A stretch of 64,000 nucleotides of DNA from a virus, in IMG/VR virus record IMGVR_UViG_3300029319_000012, positions 42,406 to 106,405 of that record. One strand, written 5' to 3'. A program made the translations under genes and the position numbers. The notes beneath the pieces are model-generated. The model did no database searches. It was not told the DNA's origin and saw only the letters and a program-made list of their open reading frames with translations. Below, piece after piece: positions 47,805-54,529 of the stretch (its first letter is position 1; each line of letters opens with the position of its first letter).

Positions 47805-50800
47805 ATGAAGTTTGCACATATAGCGGATACTCATATTCGCAATTTAAAGTTTCACAAGGAATATAGAGAGGTTTTTGCACAGCTTTATAAAAAGCTGCAA
47901 AAGCTTAAGCCAGATTACATTATACATTGTGGGGATATCGCACATACAAAAACTCAGATTAGTCCAGAGTTTGTTGAGATGTGCTCTGACTTTCTCAAAA
48001 ATTTAGCAGATATCGCACCCACTTATGTTATTCTGGGTAATCATGACGGCAATTTAAAAAATTCTAGTCGTCAAGACGCATTAACACCTATCGTTAATGC
48101 GTTAGAGCATGATTCATTATATTTACTTAAGGATTCAGGAGAGGTAATACTAAATGACCAATTTGCAATCAACGTTCTTTCAGTTTTTGACAGAGACAAT
48201 TGGCAGGACCCCACCGACAATAACCGAGTTAACATTGGTTTGTACCACGGTTCTATTAGTGGTATAAAAACTGATACTGGCTGGGTAATGGAGCACGGCG
48301 AAAATGATATCAGCATTTTTAATAATTTTGACTACGGCTTTCTTGGTGATATCCACAAGACAAACCAAAGTTTAAATGAAAGTGGCACAATAAGATACTG
48401 TGGTTCCACAGTTCAACAGAATCATGGTGAAAGCAATGATAAGGGTTTTCTTGTTTGGGATATTCAAGACAAAGACAACTATACTTGCGAGCATCATATT
48501 TTATTAAATCCTAAGCCTTTTATAAGTTTAGGTTTGACGCCCAAGGGTAGGTTGCCTCAGAAGCCTGAAGTACAAAAAGGTGCAAGATTAAGGCTAATTT
48601 CTGAGAATAATTTACCTTTAGATGCCATTCGTCGAGCAGTCGATGCAGCCAAAGTGCGCTTTAAGCCAGAGTCAGTGACCTACCTTAATAGAAATGCAGG
48701 TAATCATGGCAGTGTCGACAGTTTAGCTAATAAACTTTTTAAAGAAAATCTTCGTGATATTGCTGTGCAGGAAGAGTTGATCAAAGAATACTTGTCTGAC
48801 TATCAGCCTGATGACGATACGTTAGCTTCTATCTTCGAAATGAATAAGAAGTATAATATGATTGTCGAGAAAGAAGAAGAAACTAAGCGCAATGTTAATT
48901 GGCAGCTAAAATCTTTAGAGTGGGATAATCTTTTTAATTACGGTGAAGGCAACAAAGTTCAATTTTCATCACTTGATGGTATTGTTGGTATTCTTGGTAA
49001 GAACTTCTCTGGCAAGTCAAGCGTGATTGATAGCTTACTATACACCTTGTATAACACTACGTCAAAGAAAAATAGAAAAAACTATAATATCATTAACCAG
49101 AACGAAGAAAACGCTCGTGGCAAAGTTCAGATTGATATTGGCACAAAGACATACACAATTGAAAGAAAAAGTACAAAATATGTTAAGCGTCTCAAGGGCA
49201 AAGAAACCAATGAGGCTAAGACAGACGTAGAGTTTACTGTTTTTGACAACGCAACGGAAGTTGAGACTAGTTTAAATGGAATCACAAGACTAGAGACTGA
49301 CAAAAACATTCGCAAGGTGTTTGGCACACTAGATGACTTTCTTACAACGTCTATGGCTAGCCAGCTGGAGTCTTTATCGTTTATCAATGAGGGTTCTGTA
49401 AAAAGAAAAGAGACATTGGCAAAGTTCCTGGACCTTGAGTTTTTCGAGCAGAAGTTCAAACTAGCAAAAGAAGAGTCATCAGATCTCAAAGGCGCTATCA
49501 AAAAAATGCAAGATCGTGACTTTGATGCAGATATTAAAGAATCTGACACTGAGCTAGCTAGAGTTCAAACTGAGTTAATGAACAAGCAAAGACTGGAACA
49601 AGAAAAGCTAGAGCACATATCTGATCTTAAGTCTAATCTAGCAAACACACAAAAGCAAATTGACTCTGTACCGGAAGAAGTTGTTGATATCAAAAAGGTA
49701 TTAAAGAATTTAAAGAAAATAGAAAAGCAAGCCGCTGTTTTAAAAACTAATTTAGATAAGAAGCAGGAGGAGTTCGCGCATGATAACAAATTTTTACAAA
49801 AAATTGAAACATTCCTCGGGAGTTTTGATATTGAAAATGTTAATAGTGAAAAACAAACTGCAGCAAGATATCGAGAAGAGCTGCGAGAAATGGAACGAGA
49901 TTTTGAGCAATACGAAAAAAGAAGAGTAGTAATTGATGACAAGATAAGTTTTATGAAAGCTGCTCCATGTTCTTTAGCTTTGCAAGATAAATGTCAGTTT
50001 ATATCAGATGTCAGAAGGGCTGCTGATGATCTGAATAGGGTAAAGATTGGAATGAATCAGTTAACCTTAGTCAAGAACAAAAAACAACAGCAGCTAGACA
50101 ACATTAATGAAGTAAAGCTTGATGAGTATTCAAAAAAGTATACACAATTAATGGAGAAAAGAATTAGCGTGAAAGATGCTGTTTCAAAGCTTGAAGTTGA
50201 CATTGAAAAAGATAAGCTACAAGTTTTGAAAGCTCAAGGCATTCTTAAGGATCTTAAAGCAAAAGAGGCATTATACGAACAACATCGTGATGCTATTGAA
50301 AATGTTGAAGGTCTTGTTTTAGAAAAAGACAGATTATTGAAAAAAATTGATGTCGCCACAACAGACATGTCAGCCTTCAGAGGACAAATTGCGAAGCTGC
50401 ATCAGTCTGTTGGTCGAGAAGAAGAGCGAAACCAGCAGATTAAAAACCAAAAGCAAGATTTTGAAGATATGCAAAAAGAATTTACTGCTGCACATCTTTT
50501 TATGACTTGCATGCACGCCAATGGCATTTCATATGATATTATTAAAAAGCGCTTGCCTATTATTAATGATGAGATTGCAAAAACATTAAGCAACATTGTC
50601 GACTTCGAAGTTAACTTTGAAAACGATGATAAGAAACTAGACATTGCGATTAAACATCCAGCATATGATGCAAGACCCATTGAGATGGGCTCTGGTGCAG
50701 AGAAAACAATTGCAGCTATGGCTATTCGTTTAGCTCTTTTAAACGTTTCCACACTTCCAAAAGGTGATGTATTTATTCTTGATGAGCCAGGCACTGCCCT

Positions 50801-50960
50801 TGATGCAGATAATATGGAAGGCTTTATTAGAATTCTTGATATGATCAAGACACAATTTAAAACTGTCCTTCTTATATCGCACTTAGACTCATTAAAAGAT
50901 ATTGTCGATTCTCAAATTATGATTGAGAAACTAGAAGGTAAAGCATATGTCAATGAATAG
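47805..50960 (+). CDS. fused SbcD-SbcC recombination nuclease (gp47-gp46 fusion)
   Basis: One 1051-residue frame joins two T4 proteins that are normally separate. Residues 1 to about 330 are an Mre11/SbcD phosphoesterase (gp47): ADTH (Asp8, His10), CGDIAH (Asp44), GNHD (78-81), LYHGS, GDIHK and CGST follow in order. From about residue 365 comes a Rad50/SbcC ATPase (gp46): Walker A GKNFSGKSS near 397-405, long coiled coils, signature GSGAEK near 962, Walker B VFILDEPGTALD near 988, and a LISHLD H-loop. The enzyme would resect DNA ends for recombination-dependent replication. The usual CxxC zinc hook is absent; Cys722 and Cys730 stand at the coiled-coil middle. AGGAG precedes the start. No frame break is seen between the halves. 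Confidence 0.9.
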   Translation: MKFAHIADTHIRNLKFHKEYREVFAQLYKKLQKLKPDYIIHCGDIAHTKTQISPEFVEMCSDFLKNLADIAPTYVILGNHDGNLKNSSRQDALTPIVNALEHDSLYLLKDSGEVILNDQFAINVLSVFDRDNWQDPTDNNRVNIGLYHGSISGIKTDTGWVMEHGENDISIFNNFDYGFLGDIHKTNQSLNESGTIRYCGSTVQQNHGESNDKGFLVWDIQDKDNYTCEHHILLNPKPFISLGLTPKGRLPQKPEVQKGARLRLISENNLPLDAIRRAVDAAKVRFKPESVTYLNRNAGNHGSVDSLANKLFKENLRDIAVQEELIKEYLSDYQPDDDTLASIFEMNKKYNMIVEKEEETKRNVNWQLKSLEWDNLFNYGEGNKVQFSSLDGIVGILGKNFSGKSSVIDSLLYTLYNTTSKKNRKNYNIINQNEENARGKVQIDIGTKTYTIERKSTKYVKRLKGKETNEAKTDVEFTVFDNATEVETSLNGITRLETDKNIRKVFGTLDDFLTTSMASQLESLSFINEGSVKRKETLAKFLDLEFFEQKFKLAKEESSDLKGAIKKMQDRDFDADIKESDTELARVQTELMNKQRLEQEKLEHISDLKSNLANTQKQIDSVPEEVVDIKKVLKNLKKIEKQAAVLKTNLDKKQEEFAHDNKFLQKIETFLGSFDIENVNSEKQTAARYREELREMERDFEQYEKRRVVIDDKISFMKAAPCSLALQDKCQFISDVRRAADDLNRVKIGMNQLTLVKNKKQQQLDNINEVKLDEYSKKYTQLMEKRISVKDAVSKLEVDIEKDKLQVLKAQGILKDLKAKEALYEQHRDAIENVEGLVLEKDRLLKKIDVATTDMSAFRGQIAKLHQSVGREEERNQQIKNQKQDFEDMQKEFTAAHLFMTCMHANGISYDIIKKRLPIINDEIAKTLSNIVDFEVNFENDDKKLDIAIKHPAYDARPIEMGSGAEKTIAAMAIRLALLNVSTLPKGDVFILDEPGTALDADNMEGFIRILDMIKTQFKTVLLISHLDSLKDIVDSQIMIEKLEGKAYVNE

Positions 50961-50972
50961 ACTATTTATAAC

Positions 50973-51524
50973 GTGCAGAAACTATTTGAAAATTGGCGAC
51001 AGTATCTACAGGAAAGTAAAGGCAGCAAATATAAAGAATTGCTAAGCGCCATTCTCAAAGGAGACCAGGCTTTAAGAAAAGAATTTGCATTGTTAATAAA
51101 AAAAGAAGGCGGCTGGTCAAGAGAATTGGCAAATAGATTTGCAGAAAAGCACGGCAATCCAAAAGACGATATATTTGGTGACAAAACAAGACATAAAAAA
51201 ATACTGCCAGTTTTACCTAAATTAGATTATCAAAACTTTGACGATGAAGATTGGAGCAATCTTGATCCTTTTATAATACATTTAAGAGATAGAAAATATT
51301 TACCTGTTCGTAAAAAAGTATTATTAGCCATGGTTAAATATAAAAGATACTGGCGAGATTTAACAACTGATATGGCAAGAGAACTTGATATGCTTCCAGA
51401 GCTTGAAAATACTCAATTATCATATCCAACAGATACTCAAGATAATGGAAAAGTTGACAAGCTTTTAAAAAGCAAAGGTATGGGTTGGGAGCAATTAAAA
51501 AATCAAGTTTTACAAACTAAATAA
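50973..51524 (+). CDS. unknown protein with KLFENWR N-terminal peptide (first of two)
   Basis: The 183-residue, charged, helical product starts at GTG 50973 with MQKLFENWRQYLQE, nearly identical to the N-terminus encoded by the next gene (MKKLFENWRKYVNE). The body of the two proteins is otherwise unrelated. There is no Shine-Dalgarno before the GTG; ACTATTTATAAC stands directly upstream instead. It follows the SbcCD fusion by 12 bases. A shared N-terminal peptide on unrelated bodies suggests a sorting or processing signal, such as the capsid-targeting peptides of T4 internal proteins; that is inference. No family is recognised. Confidence 0.6.
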   Translation: MQKLFENWRQYLQESKGSKYKELLSAILKGDQALRKEFALLIKKEGGWSRELANRFAEKHGNPKDDIFGDKTRHKKILPVLPKLDYQNFDDEDWSNLDPFIIHLRDRKYLPVRKKVLLAMVKYKRYWRDLTTDMARELDMLPELENTQLSYPTDTQDNGKVDKLLKSKGMGWEQLKNQVLQTK

Positions 51525-51535
51525 CTACTTATTAT

Positions 51536-52093
51536 ATGAAAAAACTATTTGAAAACTGGCGAAAGTATGTAAACGAACAATCTTCTGTTGTCCCAGGCAC
51601 TGGACCTGAGGGCACTAGTGGAATTGAGCAAGCAACTCAAAGTTTGATTCGAAAAAAAATACTAGAGCCAAAGCCTAAGTCAGCCGGGTCTAAACAGGCA
51701 GCTGCAAATGTTGAATTTGATCCTGAGTCTTTAGAAGTTGCAACCGACGATTTTGATGATGAGGATGCAGCTGCCGAAGATACGCCTAGCGCCGAGCCTG
51801 AAGCAGCTGCAGGAGGGAGAGAGGCAAGAGAGTTTGTAGTCTTTTCCATAGATACCGATCACCAAGACGAAATAGTGGATGATTCTTATAAAGATATAAT
51901 GGCATCGAGAGATCCCGAAGAAATAAGACTGGCAGCACAATTTGCTCGTATGGGTGAAAAAGCGGCAAAGGACATACTCAAAAAGCAGTATCGTGAATAT
52001 ATGCAAGCAGTTGCCAGCGGTCAGGTACCACTCACCCCTGATGAAATAAGATCCCTGACAAAAGGGACCATGATCGCATCTGAGCCAAATTAG
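51536..52093 (+). CDS. unknown acidic protein with KLFENWR N-terminal peptide (second of two)
   Basis: The 185-residue product has MKKLFENWRKYVNEQ at the N-terminus, then a disordered-looking region rich in Ala, Glu, Pro and Asp (about residues 60-95), and a helical C-terminal half. The N-terminal DNA and protein match that of the preceding gene, but the rest does not. The ATG is directly preceded by AACTACTTATTAT with no Shine-Dalgarno. An internal head protein or scaffold-like protein is one possibility. No known family is recognised. Confidence 0.6.
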   Translation: MKKLFENWRKYVNEQSSVVPGTGPEGTSGIEQATQSLIRKKILEPKPKSAGSKQAAANVEFDPESLEVATDDFDDEDAAAEDTPSAEPEAAAGGREAREFVVFSIDTDHQDEIVDDSYKDIMASRDPEEIRLAAQFARMGEKAAKDILKKQYREYMQAVASGQVPLTPDEIRSLTKGTMIASEPN

Positions 52094-52131
52094 AAATAAT
52101 AAACTACTTACTGTACTAGGAGGTCCATATC

Positions 52132-52326
52132 ATGGCACAGATGAGAGCATGGCTTGACAAACACGTTGAGCGTTTTATTTCAAGAAAGTTTTTGGCGTGG
52201 GGTACGGCTACATACCTTGTCTATATGAACGCCCTTACGAGCGAAGATTGGGTTGCAGTCACGCTTGCTTATATCGGATCACAAGCACTTGTTGATCTTG
52301 CCACGCAATGGAAACATGGAAGATGA
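52132..52326 (+). CDS. small membrane protein, holin-like candidate
   Basis: The 64-residue product has a basic/amphipathic N-terminus (about 1-20) and two moderately hydrophobic stretches (FLAWGTATYLVYMNAL, then WVAVTLAYIGSQALVDLA) separated by a short acidic turn. This hairpin topology and small size resemble class II holins, which form membrane holes at lysis, but many small phage membrane proteins look alike. A strong AGGAGG lies eight bases before ATG 52132. Its stop overlaps the start of a tiny cysteine-rich gene (ATGA). It begins a run of small genes with possible lysis functions. Confidence 0.6.
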   Translation: MAQMRAWLDKHVERFISRKFLAWGTATYLVYMNALTSEDWVAVTLAYIGSQALVDLATQWKHGR

Positions 52327-52439
52327 AAAATATATTACAAAAAATCTTAAACTTATTTAAAAAGGCTTGCTGCTGTGTAGAGCAGCGCTGCAAAAGCTGT
52401 TGCGCTTGCTGTAAGTGCGTTAGTTGCGAGGGATGTTAA
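52323..52439 (+). CDS. tiny cysteine-rich peptide, 38 aa
   Basis: A frame of 38 codons begins at ATG 52323 in an ATGA overlap with the preceding gene and ends in TAA 52437-52439, whose last base starts the next ATG (TAATG). The product has an amphipathic basic N-terminus (MKNILQKILNLFKK) and then 11 cysteines in the last 23 residues, in groups (CCC, CC, CC and singles) separated by Ala, Ser, Lys and Glu. Coupling to both neighbours argues for translation. The composition recalls metallothionein-like or redox peptides; a membrane-bound metal-binding peptide is possible. No homologue is known to me. Confidence 0.55.
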   Translation: MKNILQKILNLFKKACCCVEQRCKSCCACCKCVSCEGC

Positions 52440-52756
52440 TGAAAATCACAAAACAACGATTAAGGCAGTTAATCAAAGAAGAGCTGGGAAATATTGACAA
52501 AGACGGCGATGCGGATGATGCAGCTGAGTTGCGTGATGAAGGTCAGGAAGTAGAAGAGCTTGTAGGTGATTTAGATTTTTATCATTCTGAGGTGTCTAAA
52601 GATAATAAAGGATTTTTTGCATCTCTAGTTGATATGACAGGCAATTTCTTAGATCGTCGCAAGGATGAGCTAGCTGATGAGTTAAAGCAAGCTTGTATTA
52701 GAGTCTTGCTAGATGCAAAATCAAATGCCTATAAATCAAATTTTCCGTCAAGGTAG
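52439..52756 (+). CDS. unknown small acidic protein with MKITKxRLRxxIKEEL N-terminus
   Basis: The 105-residue product starts at ATG 52439 in a TAATG overlap (in-frame codons upstream belong to the preceding tiny gene). It opens with a short basic helix, MKITKQRLRQLIKEEL, followed by a strongly acidic Asp/Glu-rich stretch (about residues 19-45) and a helical C-terminal half. This kind of N-terminal helix recurs on otherwise unrelated small proteins in marine phages as I remember them. A head-targeting or scaffold-associated role is a guess. It may share translation with the cysteine-rich peptide. Confidence 0.6.
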   Translation: MKITKQRLRQLIKEELGNIDKDGDADDAAELRDEGQEVEELVGDLDFYHSEVSKDNKGFFASLVDMTGNFLDRRKDELADELKQACIRVLLDAKSNAYKSNFPSR

Positions 52757-52767
52757 GAGTGCATAAT

Positions 52768-53163
52768 ATGCTTACTGTTGTTTTTTGGAAAAAACTTTGG
52801 TCTTGGATTAAACACTATTGGTATTTTCCTATTATAATAGGATTAATAATCTTTGCATATATCTCTGGATCATCTGCAAAAGAGAAACTTTTTAAAGTTC
52901 TAACAGATCAAAAAGAAAATCACAAAAAAGAAATTGAATTAATTAACAATACAAATGTTGAAAAAGAAGAAATTAAAAAAGAAATTATTGAAAAACATAA
53001 AGAAGAAATTGAACGTATTGAACAAGAGCACGGCGTTCAAATTCAAGACCTAGAAGAGGAAAAGCAAGAAGAGCTGCTGTCTACTATTGAAGAAAAGAAA
53101 GATAAGCCAGATGATTTAGCAAAAGATATTGCTGCTCTCCTCGGTGCAAAACACATAGAATAG
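52768..53163 (+). CDS. membrane-anchored coiled-coil protein (spanin-like candidate)
   Basis: Start ATG 52768 follows AGGAG by eight bases; a GTG at 52759 in the same frame lies inside the ribosome site and is less likely. The 131-residue product has one N-terminal membrane segment (about residues 14-33, YFPIIIGLIIFAYISG) and a long charged coiled coil rich in Lys and Glu (about 40-115). Such a type II anchor plus periplasmic coiled coil resembles an inner-membrane spanin (Rz), but phage structural and chaperone proteins may look similar. It lies just before a signal-peptide protein that could be its partner. Confidence 0.55.
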   Translation: MLTVVFWKKLWSWIKHYWYFPIIIGLIIFAYISGSSAKEKLFKVLTDQKENHKKEIELINNTNVEKEEIKKEIIEKHKEEIERIEQEHGVQIQDLEEEKQEELLSTIEEKKDKPDDLAKDIAALLGAKHIE

Positions 53164-53173
53164 AAGGTGTAAA

Positions 53174-53632
53174 ATGTTTAAGAAAATTATCGCTGTCATT
53201 GTGTGCGCAATGATGATTATAATTCCAACTAGCGTGTCAGCACAGGAATTGCAAGGTAAAGTTATGTCCCTGGAGTATGATGAAAAAGCTCCCTATGCAG
53301 GCATTCTGCTTGACCCTATCGCAGCATCTAAGATGATTGTTGATAGAAAATACATTTCAAAAGAGATTGAGTTGGAGCTAAGAAAAGAATTTCAAAAAGA
53401 TTTGTCTGATAGAACATTATCACTTAATTTAGTTGAAGCAGAACTACAAAGTCTTCGCGACTTGCATACTAAAACAATTGAGTTGAAGGACAATCAGATT
53501 GATCAGTTGCAAATGGCTCTAAAAGATGAAGTGTCTGATGACCATACGGAGTGGTGGGCACTTGGTGGCGTATTGATTGGCATAGCTCTTTCTGTTGCCG
53601 TGTTTTATGCGAGTGTTGAAGTTGCCAAATGA
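53174..53632 (+). CDS. exported protein with C-terminal membrane anchor (u-spanin-like topology)
   Basis: The 152-residue product has a classical signal peptide (basic MFKK, hydrophobic core to about residue 20, then SVSA before QE) and a C-terminal hydrophobic segment (about residues 127-148, WALGGVLIGIALSVAVFYAS). Between them is a helical, charged region. Export with a C-terminal inner-membrane anchor is the layout of unimolecular spanins, but those carry a lipobox, which is not clear here (Cys11 lies in the hydrophobic core and is not preceded by Gly/Ala/Ser). AGAAGG precedes the start. The next gene overlaps its stop (ATGA). Confidence 0.55.
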   Translation: MFKKIIAVIVCAMMIIIPTSVSAQELQGKVMSLEYDEKAPYAGILLDPIAASKMIVDRKYISKEIELELRKEFQKDLSDRTLSLNLVEAELQSLRDLHTKTIELKDNQIDQLQMALKDEVSDDHTEWWALGGVLIGIALSVAVFYASVEVAK

Positions 53633-54021
53633 AAAAAGATTTAAACTATATCGCAAAACTAGAGAAGGCGATTAAAAAAAAGTATGGCGACGAGGCGATT
53701 GAAAACCCAGCAAAACATTGGGATGAGCAAAAAGAAAAAGAATACCTCCTGCAGTTAAAAGATTTTGTTGAAAAGCAACGTAAAAAAGAAGCAGATGTAG
53801 AGCCTGAAAATGTTAATGGTGTTTTAATTACACGAAAACTACTTAATAGAGACAATAAAATAAATTGCCCAGTTTGTTCTAGTATGATTAGAACAGTCAA
53901 CGACGACATCTATATGTTAAAGTATGATTGCTGTGAAAAATGTTTTTTTCAGCACGTTGATGGTCGCGAAGACCGCTGGCTAAAAGGATGGAGACCAGAA
54001 AATGTCAGAAGCAGCACTTGA
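53629..54021 (+). CDS. unknown protein with C-terminal zinc ribbon
   Basis: The 130-residue product has a charged helical N-terminal half and a four-cysteine zinc site in the second half: Cys80 and Cys83 (CPVC), then Cys101/Cys102 and Cys105 (CCEKC). It starts in an ATGA overlap with the exported protein and overlaps the next gene by 20 bases. Its location before the terminase genes suggests a DNA- or protein-binding role in packaging or late functions, but nothing more can be said. Family unknown. Confidence 0.65.
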   Translation: MKKDLNYIAKLEKAIKKKYGDEAIENPAKHWDEQKEKEYLLQLKDFVEKQRKKEADVEPENVNGVLITRKLLNRDNKINCPVCSSMIRTVNDDIYMLKYDCCEKCFFQHVDGREDRWLKGWRPENVRSST

Positions 54022-54529
54022 AATTGTAAAAGGAATATCCAGAGCAGCCGGCGATGCTTATGATGGCGCAATGGACGAAAACAATGAGCCAATCAAATTT
54101 GGCTTAAAGAGAGAGGAAGGAAATCCGCTTCTTGACCGTAGAACAATGGATGGATTTGGCTGTAAAGTAAGCGGCACTAAGCTAATATTGAGCTATCATT
54201 CTGAGATCCAACTTAAAGAAGTCTATGGTGGCGATTTTGAAGGCGAAATTGAGCAAAGATTAGCTGATATTGTTAGCGGTTTAAAGAAAAGATATAAGAC
54301 ACACACCGGCAAAAACCTTGGTCTTAAAGCTTTAGGCGAAGTTGATGCTCGTGTTGAAAAAATCAGTAATGTTCGTGTGCAGGTCACCGCGCAGAAAATG
54401 TATGAAATTGCTGGCATGGACGGTGTTGAGGTAGTTTTGGATGAATCAAAGCCAGAAGAAAGATTCAAAGAATTTCTATCTCAAAACTCTGACAAGCGCC
54501 CGCCTAATGACTCGCGCAAAGCAGAGTAA
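54002..54529 (+). CDS. unknown protein upstream of terminase large subunit
   Basis: The 175-residue product sits where the small terminase subunit (gp16) is often found, and its stop overlaps the gp17 start (TAATG). The sequence is mixed alpha/beta with a segment KLILSYHSEIQLKEVYGGDFE (in two blocks, residues 60-82) and a strand/helix region with NVRVQVTAQKMYEIAG (about 124-140). It lacks the long central coiled coil and N-terminal helix-turn-helix that I would expect in gp16. I therefore leave the function open. A packaging accessory role is the best guess from position. Confidence 0.55.
   Translation: MSEAALEIVKGISRAAGDAYDGAMDENNEPIKFGLKREEGNPLLDRRTMDGFGCKVSGTKLILSYHSEIQLKEVYGGDFEGEIEQRLADIVSGLKKRYKTHTGKNLGLKALGEVDARVEKISNVRVQVTAQKMYEIAGMDGVEVVLDESKPEERFKEFLSQNSDKRPPNDSRKAE

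Noticed and set aside
50963-50970. TATAAATA on the minus strand (reverse of TATTTATA) before the gene at 50973
   Set aside because: It would direct transcription backwards into the SbcCD gene with no minus-strand gene to serve; more likely part of the AT-rich + strand element.
54002-54529. Small terminase subunit gp16
   Set aside because: Right position and size, but no coiled coil or helix-turn-helix pattern expected of gp16; left as unknown.
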